A DNA stretch of 51,116 nt, taken from the NCBI GenBank assembly GCA_964432925.1, contig CAYSPM010000003.1, forward strand, positions 1 through 51,116, given 5' to 3'. Shown here piece after piece: positions 27,073-34,905 of this stretch. Numbering within the stretch: the first letter of the stretch is position 1; every line of letters begins with the position of its first letter. The stretch is from CAYNTC01 sp964432925. Lineage in GTDB: Bacteria > Planctomycetota > Phycisphaerae > Sedimentisphaerales > Anaerobacaceae. The position numbers and the translations under genes are program-made. The notes under the pieces were generated by a model. It was not told the origin of the DNA. It saw nothing but the letters and a program-made list of their open reading frames with translations, and searched no databases.

Positions 27073-27753
27073 TCACTCAAACCGACGATTTACGGTGGGG
27101 ATATTGCCTACAGTCTGTGGCCCGAATCCCAAAATCCACCAGTCTTCACGGTATGTGCTGCCCACCGAGGGACCAAAGCTGGTAATCACCTCTCCGGTGT
27201 CCGCCCAATAGGCCACGTAAGCAACACTTGCAAAGCCGACCTGCTCAATCTTTTTGGTGATGGCCAATTCTGGAGTCACCAGAGTAGCCATGGGTGCTCC
27301 GGCGGCCGTGGCCGACGCGCCTGACGGTGCGGTTAAAGCGGGTATGCCAAAGAGACTTTCGTAACGGTCGATGCCCATGCCACCACTTCGCAGTTCGAGG
27401 ATTATGTCAGCGTTTTCTCTCTCGAGAGCAATTTGCACTCCCGACAGCAGCAATTTAGCACGGAATTCGGCTAAGACAAATTCTTTCTCTGCGGGTGCGA
27501 AGTAAGTTGGATCCAGATAGACTCTGTGTCCTTGAAGCGCGTCGAAAGATAACGGTTCAACTGCTTTAACCGCCGCCTCAGAAAGCAAAAACTGCTCGGT
27601 GGCTGTGCGGGCCGGATCCGTAACGCGAATGTTAGCGCAGCCAGTAATCGGCAGGGCTAACAATGCAGATATTAAAACTGCATGAGGACTAAGAATCCAA
27701 GCCAGGAAAAGCTGTTTCAGCACGCCGACTTTGATCTTCCAAATACCTTGCAT
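27073..27753 (-). CDS. Planctomycetal lipoprotein, DUF6655-like
   Basis: 226 residues. A hydrophobic stretch ends in a lipobox, LPITGC, with the lipidated Cys at residue 39. The mature part begins ANIRVTDPARTATEQFLLS, a phrase I associate with a planctomycete-specific uncharacterised family (DUF6655). It continues with a domain that resembles outer-membrane lipoproteins of the LpoB/CsgG type only loosely (VYLDPTYFAP..AEFRAKLLLSGVQI). It is 45 bp downstream of the large AsmA-like gene on the same strand, so they may be coexpressed. Function unknown. Confidence 0.7.
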   Translation of the reverse strand: MQGIWKIKVGVLKQLFLAWILSPHAVLISALLALPITGCANIRVTDPARTATEQFLLSEAAVKAVEPLSFDALQGHRVYLDPTYFAPAEKEFVLAEFRAKLLLSGVQIALERENADIILELRSGGMGIDRYESLFGIPALTAPSGASATAAGAPMATLVTPELAITKKIEQVGFASVAYVAYWADTGEVITSFGPSVGSTYREDWWILGFGPQTVGNIPTVNRRFE

Positions 27754-27815
27754 TTGTTATTCCCAGACCTTAGCTGTAACTTGCCGATTGCGCCTGGTAT
27801 ACTTTAGCGCAAATA

Positions 27816-27836
27816 AATAAGCCTGAGGCTTATAAA
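27816..27836. repeat. 21-bp palindromic repeat, copy 2
   Basis: Identical to 22297-22317; together with copy 3 it shares two further upstream bases (TA). Confidence 0.75.
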
Positions 27837-27885
27837 CCGAGTACTGAACAGACAGATTAACTCCTGATGCTCTAAACTGCAAGTA

Positions 27886-27906
27886 AATAAGCCTGAGGCT
27901 TATAAA
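27886..27906. repeat. 21-bp palindromic repeat, copy 3
   Basis: Identical to copies 1 and 2. The spacing between copies 2 and 3 is 70 bp start to start, close to seven helical turns. Confidence 0.75.
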
Positions 27907-28084
27907 TAGATGCTACAAATCGGCGCAATTTTACCGCAATTGCATATAGGAGCTATAGGCGTGAGTTTGATTCACCTTCCCAATAAAAATGTCAAGTAGG
28001 CAATTGACAGACAGAGGCAAACGAATTAGATGGTAGTAGTGCCGCGCTTGTTTGGTACCAGAAAAAGTAAATGTGGGGTATATA

Positions 28085-29485
28085 ATGAACAAAAAGCATA
28101 CTGACTTTATTCTCTATGTATTGTTGGGGCTAATTGTCTTTTTTACAGGGTGTAACGCACCCAGAAGGGATCTCGGCAATTTTAACAACTCGTTTAAAGC
28201 CGAGTATCTGGGGTCCTTTAGTTTTGAGAAATCTGCTCAACTGGCTGAATCGAAGATCAGCGACAGTAGAAATCCTAAAGGAGAAGATTTATTATGGTCT
28301 CTGCAGCTTGGTTGCCTTGAAAGGATTAGGCAGAACTATCAACAAAGCAACAATTATTTCGATAAATCAGAGCAAATGCTCAACTTCTTCGATTACCAAA
28401 ATAAAACCGTCGATTCCGTTGCTGCAATAGCTGTTAGCGAAAATGTTGTACCTTACTTGGGTGAGGAGTACGATGGTATAATGGTCAACACTTACAAAGC
28501 GTTGAACTTTATGACACTCGGTGAAAACGATCTGGCACGAGTGGAGTTTAACAGGGCTCTTGACAGGCAAAGACGCGCAATGGAAAATTTCGCTCAGGAA
28601 ATAGCGAAGCTCAAAAACGAATTAGATCAAGCTGAGAAAAAAGAGAAATCGCAAGTTAAAAAGAATGCAGAAAACCCTGAAATTAAAGAGTTAATAGCCC
28701 AAAGGTATCCCGGCTTGAACGAATTCGAGGCCTATCCTGACTTCGTTAATCCCTTCACTACCTACATTGCCGGCATTTATTTTAACCTTGTCGGTGACTA
28801 TTCCAAGGGTGGCACTCTAATCAAGGAATCGTACGGCATGGTCGGTGACAATGAGTACATAGCAAAAGATATGGCTACTACTGAGAGAATTCTCGACGGC
28901 CAGGAAGAATTGAAAGATACTGTATGGATAGTGTTTGAGAATGGCATAGGGCCTATTAAAGAAGAGTTTAGAATCGATATACCCCTTTTTGTTGCTACGG
29001 AGAAGGTTAAATATATTGGTATTGCTTTACCAGAACTCAAATTCAGAGAGCAGGCTTATCCTTACCTTTTAATCACGTCGGCTGGTGAGAGTTACAAGAC
29101 ACAAATTGTGGCAAGTATGGACCGGGTTATTCAAACAGAGTTTAAGAAAGATTTTCAAGGTATCCTAACCAGAGCCATTATATCAGCCACCGCAAAAGCA
29201 GTAGCCCAGTATAGCTTGGCAGAAGAGGATAGCTCAAGCATTGCTTCTGCTCTCATGGGCATTTATACGTACGCTACAACCGATGCCGATGTCAGAATTT
29301 GGACAACTCTGCCAAAGGATTTCCAGGTTGCCAGGTTACCCATGCCCTCGGACAGATTAGTGAACATAGAACCTCCCGGAGCCGAGCTATTACAGATAGA
29401 GATTCCCGCTTGTAGAAACGCGCTGATCTATGTTAGAATACCATTTAAGCAGGCCAAAGCAGTTTATGATGTGATAACATATTAG
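28085..29485 (+). CDS. COG3014-like lipoprotein with TPR-type helices
   Basis: About 466 residues from the ATG at 28085 (GGGGT upstream; a start at 28052 would displace the signal). The signal peptide ends in FFTGC, a lipobox. The N-terminal half is helical, TPR-like (SQLGCLERIRQNY, YFDKSEQM, NTYKALNFMTLGENDLARVEFNRALDRQ), followed by a Lys/Glu-rich coiled coil (about 180-210). The C-terminal half is beta-rich (VWIVFENGIGPIKEEFRIDIPL). This arrangement matches COG3014 proteins, which sit beside YcfL and LpoB in gammaproteobacteria. It is the first gene of the four-gene operon. Confidence 0.75.
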   Translation: MNKKHTDFILYVLLGLIVFFTGCNAPRRDLGNFNNSFKAEYLGSFSFEKSAQLAESKISDSRNPKGEDLLWSLQLGCLERIRQNYQQSNNYFDKSEQMLNFFDYQNKTVDSVAAIAVSENVVPYLGEEYDGIMVNTYKALNFMTLGENDLARVEFNRALDRQRRAMENFAQEIAKLKNELDQAEKKEKSQVKKNAENPEIKELIAQRYPGLNEFEAYPDFVNPFTTYIAGIYFNLVGDYSKGGTLIKESYGMVGDNEYIAKDMATTERILDGQEELKDTVWIVFENGIGPIKEEFRIDIPLFVATEKVKYIGIALPELKFREQAYPYLLITSAGESYKTQIVASMDRVIQTEFKKDFQGILTRAIISATAKAVAQYSLAEEDSSSIASALMGIYTYATTDADVRIWTTLPKDFQVARLPMPSDRLVNIEPPGAELLQIEIPACRNALIYVRIPFKQAKAVYDVITY

Positions 29486-29518
29486 AACTATTAGAATGGA
29501 TTTTTATGGAGAAATACT

Positions 29519-29950
29519 ATGAGATGGTTAGGAATCATATTGATCACGTTGATGATTCTTGCCGGCGGCTGTTATAAACAGCAAGACTCAAGAATCCACG
29601 TGAGAGAAGAAGTCAGAAGTGACTCGCTCGAGAGCAATATTGTTACAAGACCAGTTGTTCACGCATTCAGTGATATCATCGGCGAAGGCATTGAGATCAA
29701 TGACGCTGTTCTCACTAGAAATAAAGGGGGCTTCCTTGAACTTCATGTTTCAGGATTTAATAAATCGTATAGAACCAAACGCTTCAGATATAGAGTAGAA
29801 TGGCTCGATGAAAACGGGTTAGTAGTTGGGACAAAAACAAGTGTCTGGCTGCCGATGTCGGCGATGGGAAAATCGCCTTTCAGCTTCAAGGTCGTCGCGC
29901 CAAGAACGGAAGCCGTGAATTTCAGAATGGATACTAGAAAGTGGGAGTAA
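29519..29950 (+). CDS. YcfL-family lipoprotein (DUF1425)
   Basis: 143 residues. Lipobox LAGGC at the end of a short signal peptide. The domain reads as YcfL/DUF1425: a small Ig-like beta sandwich with DAVLTRNKGGFLELHVSGFNKS, RFRYRVEWLDENGLVV and the FKVVAPRTEAVNFRM ending. In E. coli ycfL lies directly upstream of lpoB, and the same order is seen here. GGAG precedes the start. Its role is unknown, presumed accessory to the LpoB pathway. Confidence 0.82.
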   Translation: MRWLGIILITLMILAGGCYKQQDSRIHVREEVRSDSLESNIVTRPVVHAFSDIIGEGIEINDAVLTRNKGGFLELHVSGFNKSYRTKRFRYRVEWLDENGLVVGTKTSVWLPMSAMGKSPFSFKVVAPRTEAVNFRMDTRKWE

Positions 29951-29955
29951 AAATT

Positions 29956-30558
29956 ATGAAAAGGACAATAGTATATTTCATAACTGCAGTTAGTCTTTTA
30001 GCAGCGGGTTGTGCGCAGGAAACAACGAACATCGATGTGATGCACGATGAGGGTAAGGCTGTTATGGCTTTAGACTATAGAGACTTCGATCGTGCCGCAA
30101 GTAAGCTGGTACAGTCATTGTTAGCTTCGGGCGCCCTTAAAAAAGAAGGGGGAGGAAGATATGTGGTGGCCACCGGTCGAATTGTAAACGATACAATGCA
30201 AAGGATTGACACCGATCAGCTAATGGTGAAGATCGAGACAGAGCTATTAAACAGCGGGCAGGCAGTTATGACATCGGCCGTTGGCAGTGGTGCAGACAAG
30301 ATGATCCATGAGACCAGAGAACTTAGAGATTCTGAAGAGTTTGACCCTAACACGGTTGCCAAAAGGCGTACTCTGATTGCACCTGAACTGAGCATCTCCG
30401 GTAAAATTTTTCAGAGAAATATTCGCTATGACAGAAACAAGCAGCAGGTTGAGTACTACTTCCAGTTGAAACTGAGCGACGTTAAGAGCGGACTCAGATT
30501 TTGGCAGGAGGAAGAGATTGTCGGCAAAAGAGGCAGCAATAAATCAGTTGCTTGGTAA
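29956..30558 (+). CDS. lpoB: LpoB-like penicillin-binding protein activator
   Basis: About 200 residues from the ATG at 29956 (GGGAG eight bases upstream), five bases after the ycfL-like stop. Signal peptide with lipobox LAAGC. The mature part has the LpoB pattern: YRDFDRAASKLVQSLLASG, VVATGRIVNDTMQRIDTDQLMVKI, then ELSISGKIFQRN and a C-terminal KLSDVKSGLRFWQEEEIVGKRGS. In E. coli LpoB reaches from the outer membrane to stimulate PBP1B. A similar role is inferred here. The long disordered linker of the E. coli protein is almost absent. Confidence 0.85.
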   Translation: MKRTIVYFITAVSLLAAGCAQETTNIDVMHDEGKAVMALDYRDFDRAASKLVQSLLASGALKKEGGGRYVVATGRIVNDTMQRIDTDQLMVKIETELLNSGQAVMTSAVGSGADKMIHETRELRDSEEFDPNTVAKRRTLIAPELSISGKIFQRNIRYDRNKQQVEYYFQLKLSDVKSGLRFWQEEEIVGKRGSNKSVAW

Positions 30559-30595
30559 AATAATCTAGCAATCGAGTTTCTCAAAGGATGGAAAG

Positions 30596-31993
30596 ATGAA
30601 AAAGATAATGAGCTTGTTTGCGCTCTGCGTGTTAACTGTATCAATCGTAGCTGCGGAAGAATCACCGGCAGTAGGGCGTAACCTGGCCAGTGGTGCTGGC
30701 AATAAAAACAGCGAGACCGACGGCATTTTGAAGACCGGAACAAAAGATGTTGTTATCCGAGAGGTTGTCGGTCAAGGCCGTACCAGAGACGAAGCCATAA
30801 AGAACGCTCTGTATAGGGCGGTAGAGCAGGTAAGGGGTGTAAAAGTTGATTCCGGTACTTATGAATTTGCCTTCAGTGGCGCTGGCGCTGGGATAAGTAC
30901 TGAGGATGCTGGCGACAGGAGAATCGAATTTGATTCTGTAGATGTTGCTACAAAAGGTACAGTTTACACCACCGAAATCGGCGGCTTTATAAAAAGCTAC
31001 GAAGTTCTCGAAGAGAAGCAAATCGATGAAGGGACATACCAGGTAAAGCTCAGAGTCGAAGTTTATGATTATGGTCAGCAGGGGCAGACTCAGAGAGTAA
31101 AAGTCGCCTTAATGCCTATTAAACCGATGGAAGAAGATTATCGTTTTTTGAATGACACAATATCCGGGGATGCACTTTCTATGTTGTTATCTCAGCAACT
31201 CGCTGCAGGGCTAACTCAGACTAACAAATTTGCAGTTCTCGACAGGGAGAGCATCAGTGACTTTGTCAGAGAAAAGAAGATGCTGTTCTCCTTTGATGCC
31301 CCTCTTTCAGAGCAGGCAAAACTTGCTGAAACTCTTGGTGCTGATTATTTACTCGTAGGCAGTATAGTCCAGGCTAAAATCGAGAGAATCGATAAATACC
31401 TGAGGACCGCTGATTACACGACGTCAGAATTCAAAGCGAGGTTCAATTTCAGTTATCGGCTTGTTGATAGCTCCACGAAGCAAATCGTCCTGGCCTCGGC
31501 CGTGCAAAAATACCTTGAAAACGAAGAGGTTAGAAAACTTGCTGATGAGATTGATCCCGCTGAATGGGACCCGGCTCAATTACGCGATGCTTTTATCTCG
31601 GTCGTGGTTAACGATGTGATCGAAGCAGTTATTGACCGTGTGTATCCTATCAAAATCGCCGCAGTACGACAAGATGGCCAGATAATCTTGAATCAGGGCG
31701 GTGAAAGAATGGCAAAGGGTATGCTGCTCGATGTCTTCTCGCAAGGTCAGGAAGTTTTTGATGCTGATACGAATGAGTCACTCGGAAAGGTTGAAAATTA
31801 CGTTGCCACTATAGAAGTTCAAAAGGTGACCCACACCGTGTCATTTGCCAAATTAGTTGAAGGCGATTTATCAAAGGTTTCAAAGGATCTAGTCTGTCGT
31901 GCCAAAGATAAGAAAAAGGCTGCTGATGTTGGAATGAAACCGGATGTTATTAGAACTGAGACAGGGGCAGTCAAACTACCGTTCGACAAGTAG
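30596..31993 (+). CDS. CsgG/LpoB-like secreted protein
   Basis: 465 residues with a signal peptide ending near AEES (no lipobox Cys). The first domain (REVVGQGRTRDEAIKNALYRAVEQVRG) is the small flagellar-assembly-like/LPP20-type fold often found N-terminal to such proteins. The central domain (VALMPI, LSQQLAAGLTQTNKFAVLDRESISDF, ETLGADYLLVGSIV) is the CsgG/LpoB/TolB-N type. A C-terminal beta domain follows (IILNQGGERMAKGMLLDVFSQGQEVFD). It is the last gene of the operon, 37 bp after lpoB, and a terminator follows. It could be a paralogous activator or a periplasmic assembly factor. Confidence 0.75.
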   Translation: MKKIMSLFALCVLTVSIVAAEESPAVGRNLASGAGNKNSETDGILKTGTKDVVIREVVGQGRTRDEAIKNALYRAVEQVRGVKVDSGTYEFAFSGAGAGISTEDAGDRRIEFDSVDVATKGTVYTTEIGGFIKSYEVLEEKQIDEGTYQVKLRVEVYDYGQQGQTQRVKVALMPIKPMEEDYRFLNDTISGDALSMLLSQQLAAGLTQTNKFAVLDRESISDFVREKKMLFSFDAPLSEQAKLAETLGADYLLVGSIVQAKIERIDKYLRTADYTTSEFKARFNFSYRLVDSSTKQIVLASAVQKYLENEEVRKLADEIDPAEWDPAQLRDAFISVVVNDVIEAVIDRVYPIKIAAVRQDGQIILNQGGERMAKGMLLDVFSQGQEVFDADTNESLGKVENYVATIEVQKVTHTVSFAKLVEGDLSKVSKDLVCRAKDKKKAADVGMKPDVIRTETGAVKLPFDK

Positions 31994-32030
31994 TTATTGT
32001 TCTTGGCCAGATTTTGTTGTAAAAAGCAAT

Positions 32031-32058
32031 AAGGCTAAGGGCGAAAACTCTTAGCCTT
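32031..32058. terminator. Bidirectional terminator
   Basis: AAGGCTAAG / CTTAGCCTT stem of 9 bp with a 10-base loop, between the end of the lipoprotein operon (+) and the end of the Nramp-like gene (-). T-rich bases follow on the plus strand. Confidence 0.75.
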
Positions 32059-32125
32059 TATCTTCTCAGTGATTTGGGGGACTCGCCCACCGATATCAAA
32101 TGTCTGCCGTAATACGGCCGATGGG

Positions 32126-33883
32126 TCACGCCGCTTTCTTCTGCGAGCGGGCGAAGTGCATAACCAGAACAAGGCCAATAAACGCCACAAGCGCCAGAAT
32201 ACCCAGCCACCTTATCTTGGCCCAGAGGCTCCAGATGCTAACGAAGGTAGCTATGCCGATGGAGATTGCCATCAACACGTTCCAGACGACCCGTTTGGCA
32301 CCTCGTGGCATATCGTTGCCTAAGATGGATTTCTGGTTCATAAGTAGACCAAACGCGAAGTATGCTATTGGAAGCAATATTATGCAGAAAACCGAGGTCG
32401 GCATCGCCAGCCAGGGAGCGGGTTTTTTCCAGAAGATAGCTCCTATCGCTCCAACAGAAACCATCAAAGCACCGATACGCTGAGTCCAACCTTTGGCAGG
32501 TTTGTTCAGGAGCTCACACAGACAAAGCCCATTTATTGTCATCAACACTGTTGCGGCACCTAAGCCCATTCCCATCACGCCAAGGCCGAATATATATTGC
32601 GCAAAGACCCTGCCTGTGAATGGCGCCAACGCGTCAGCCAGGTTAAAGTTGTCGCGTTTTACAAGCATTGCAGCCATTTTCTTGTCCGCATAGGGCAGAG
32701 CTTCTACGTGTTGTTTCCTTTCTGCCTCAGATAAGCGTGCAAATGCCTCTTGGCCGATTTCGAAGTCCAACCGTTGTGCCAGGAGATTGTTATATTGTCC
32801 GACAAGATTGGGTGCCGGTTCTTGCGTGATTTCGGCCCCAGGAGTCTCTGGCACGAAACCAGCGGCAGCAACTGTATGGAAACGTGACGCCGAAGCGATT
32901 ACTACAAAGCCGGTTGTGAGAATAAAGGGTATAAATAGTCCCGTCGAAAGGTCAAAGATTGCCAGGCCGCGGAAGTATTTATCCCAGCCCTTACGCAGCA
33001 TCGAGTAGGGCAGTAAAAATGTCATATTTATACCTACCGCAGCCGCGGCGGCGCCTATCATAACATCACGCTGCTGGCTTACAATGAGCTTTGTCCAGAA
33101 CTGCTGAAATCCGGGAGCAACAGCCTCAATAAAAGGTTTAATTGAATCAGCAGGCGCAGATAATAGTCGCAACCTTGGCTGCAGACCTCGGAAGATCTGG
33201 CCCCAATCCAGAACTCCCTCGATGCTCAGCTTGATAACTACACCAAAGAAACACAGCACAATCATACTGACAATTGCCTTTATGATTATCTCAAAAATTT
33301 TAACGCCTCTGCCTCCGGCGCCGTAGAACATTGTCGTAAAGATGCAAATTGCGAGAAAACAACTGACAACCAGTATTCTGCCCCAGGGGTCCGGCATTAC
33401 TTTCGGCCCAACGAGGTTAGGCAAGAGATTTTGTTGGATTGCAGCGATCCCGAGAGCGAATTGTGGCATAGACCAAACGAGATTAGCAGCCATCGATGCG
33501 AACAGCCAGCTCCATCCAAGGACAGGGTTGACGTGTTCGTTAATGGCACGGAGAGGACGCTGGCCTGTAGACAGCGTAACGTAGGCGATTGCGCCGAGCA
33601 TGATAATGCCCAGAATCATGGCCAAAGGCTGAAGCCACATAAAGCTGAAACCTGCCAGGACGCCGAGATAAAGACTTGACGAGAATGACACACCTCCAAG
33701 GGTGATGCCGCTTTGAAGCCAGCCGGGTCCGGACAGCCTTATGAATGTTTTCAACACTGCGCCCCGACCTTTTTTTCGTGCCGCCATCAACGATTGACGG
33801 TCCCTTTCGATCTGTGGGTCCAACTGCTGGCCTGAACCTGAGTTACTATCGGAGCGATTCTTTTCTATATGGTTTAGCGCCAT
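32126..33883 (-). CDS. Nramp-like divalent cation transporter, divergent
   Basis: About 585 residues from the ATG at 33883, preceded by AGGAGA (the frame is open 33 bases further up). Eleven or so membrane helices in the APC/Nramp arrangement. The first helix is SGPGWLQSGITLGGVSFSSSL, where classic Nramp proteins have DPGN. The sixth helix (GINMTFLLPYSMLRKGW) replaces MPH. A long hydrophilic loop (about residues 335-410) carries FARLSEAERKQHVEAL. Nramp proteins use the DPGN and MPH residues to bind manganese and iron; their absence suggests another substrate, possibly magnesium as in NRMT proteins (inference). Confidence 0.75.
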   Translation of the reverse strand: MALNHIEKNRSDSNSGSGQQLDPQIERDRQSLMAARKKGRGAVLKTFIRLSGPGWLQSGITLGGVSFSSSLYLGVLAGFSFMWLQPLAMILGIIMLGAIAYVTLSTGQRPLRAINEHVNPVLGWSWLFASMAANLVWSMPQFALGIAAIQQNLLPNLVGPKVMPDPWGRILVVSCFLAICIFTTMFYGAGGRGVKIFEIIIKAIVSMIVLCFFGVVIKLSIEGVLDWGQIFRGLQPRLRLLSAPADSIKPFIEAVAPGFQQFWTKLIVSQQRDVMIGAAAAAVGINMTFLLPYSMLRKGWDKYFRGLAIFDLSTGLFIPFILTTGFVVIASASRFHTVAAAGFVPETPGAEITQEPAPNLVGQYNNLLAQRLDFEIGQEAFARLSEAERKQHVEALPYADKKMAAMLVKRDNFNLADALAPFTGRVFAQYIFGLGVMGMGLGAATVLMTINGLCLCELLNKPAKGWTQRIGALMVSVGAIGAIFWKKPAPWLAMPTSVFCIILLPIAYFAFGLLMNQKSILGNDMPRGAKRVVWNVLMAISIGIATFVSIWSLWAKIRWLGILALVAFIGLVLVMHFARSQKKAA

Positions 33884-34636
33884 ATTATTAATCTCCTGTT
33901 TAGTTATTCCCACCAAGCGTTTTGGACAACTGATACACCAACTATGAAAAATCGCTCATTAAAGCATTCGAAGCCGCAAAGCCAGTTTCCAATAAGATAA
34001 AGTAGTCGAGTATAGTACCTTTCAAAATCGTTGACATTTTCGGCAACTACCAGAAATCTGTCAACATCCTTTTACCTTGAATCTGGGATGTAAATGTAAC
34101 TTGACTTCATCACGATATCTATGCCACAATAATACATGAGTCAACTCCTGCTATAGATGGTAGTGGGTTTGAGGCGTCCCTCCGTAAGGAGTCCATAGGA
34201 CTGTGACGACCTCGCATCAATCCAATTTTACCAAAGCCGGGTTGGCTCACTTTATAGCTTCTCATTTCGGAGGCAATCATAATCCAAAAACTGTTACCCA
34301 TGTCGTCGGCTTATTCTGCAACCCATCTTGCCGGTTTATAGCATATACTGGCCCCCTGAAAGAGTGATACTGATTGTGAATAATCAATGCGCTTATTCTT
34401 GTCATTTCGAGCGATTCAGCCTTTAGCCCTGAGCGAGGTCGAAGGCCAAGCGGAGTCGAGAAATCCCTCGGCTTGGCTCGGGACAGGTCTGCTTTTTAAT
34501 AGATTTCTCCACTTCGGGTTGCTTCGCAACCCTATGGTCGAAATGACAAAGGCGCAAATATCAAGCACAATTGGTATGAGATACCTTATAGGGTATAGGT
34601 TATAATGCTCACGCGTAACCGAAGAAGACCGTAGAA
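33884..34636. other. Intergenic region with dispersed repeat
   Basis: Contains the 207-bp repeat element (34367-34573) and, at 34176-34205, a GCGTCCCT..AAGGAGTCC palindrome related to the inverted ends at 34637 and 34842. Upstream of 34176 nothing is recognisable. Confidence 0.5.
34367..34573. repeat. Dispersed repeat element, copy A (207 bp)
   Basis: Terminal inverted repeat TTGTCATTTCGA (34398-34409) and TCGAAATGACAA (34538-34549). Inside it, GAGAAATC and GATTTCTC form a second inverted pair. The outer flanks (from ATACTGATTG to GCACAATTG) are also identical to copy B at 37458. It differs from B by an internal replacement after GAGCG. Confidence 0.8.
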
Positions 34637-34855
34637 TCCCTAAGGGACGCGTCGGGCGAAGCCAAAAAAGGAGTCTCACGGATGAAAAGATGGTCGAAAT
34701 CGTACTGGATATGCTCTCGGGCAAGATGAGCGTCTCGGAGGTCTGTCGTAAATGGGACATCGGCACCACCTACTCATACAAACTCAAGGACCGGGCCTTG
34801 GAGCTGCTACGAGCGGGTGTTGGAAAGTCGGCGCACCGAAGGCGTCCCTTAGGGA
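34637..34855. mobile_element. Small element with 14-bp inverted ends and a transposase fragment
   Basis: TCCCTAAGGGACGC (34637-34650) and its exact complement GCGTCCCTTAGGGA (34842-34855) bound about 219 bp. Inside is the helix-turn-helix part of an IS3-type transposase OrfA. This looks like an internally deleted IS or a MITE. No target-site duplication is obvious. Confidence 0.55.
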
Positions 34856-34872
34856 GTGAAACCGCCGGCTAA
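34669..34872 (+). pseudogene. Transposase OrfA fragment (IS3/IS911-type helix-turn-helix)
   Basis: The readable frame has RSLTDEKMVEIVLDMLSGK, then MSVSEVCRKWDIGTTYSYK and LKDRALELLRAGVGK, which is the N-terminal DNA-binding region of IS3-family OrfA. It runs into the right inverted end (RRRPLGSETAG) and stops after about 68 residues. No catalytic DDE part is present nearby, so it cannot transpose on its own. Confidence 0.65.
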
Positions 34873-34875
34873 ATA

Positions 34876-34903
34876 CTATGAACTACGAACAATTAACTAT
34901 CAA
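34876..34903. repeat. Heptamer repeat (four units)
   Basis: CTATGAA, CTACGAA, CAATTAA, CTATCAA, immediately downstream of the pgk stop (pgk is on the minus strand and ends at 34906). Confidence 0.7.
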
Positions 34904-34905
34904 CT

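Larger units (their letters stand above)
27754..28084. other. 331-bp divergent intergenic region
   Basis: It lies between the minus-strand lipoprotein and the plus-strand lipoprotein operon, so it must carry promoters in both directions. It holds two copies of the 21-bp palindrome 70 bases apart. No gene. Confidence 0.6.

Noticed and set aside
34119..34301. 60-codon minus-strand frame
   Set aside because: It runs through the GCGTCCCT palindrome and has no ribosome site or recognisable family; treated as repeat sequence.
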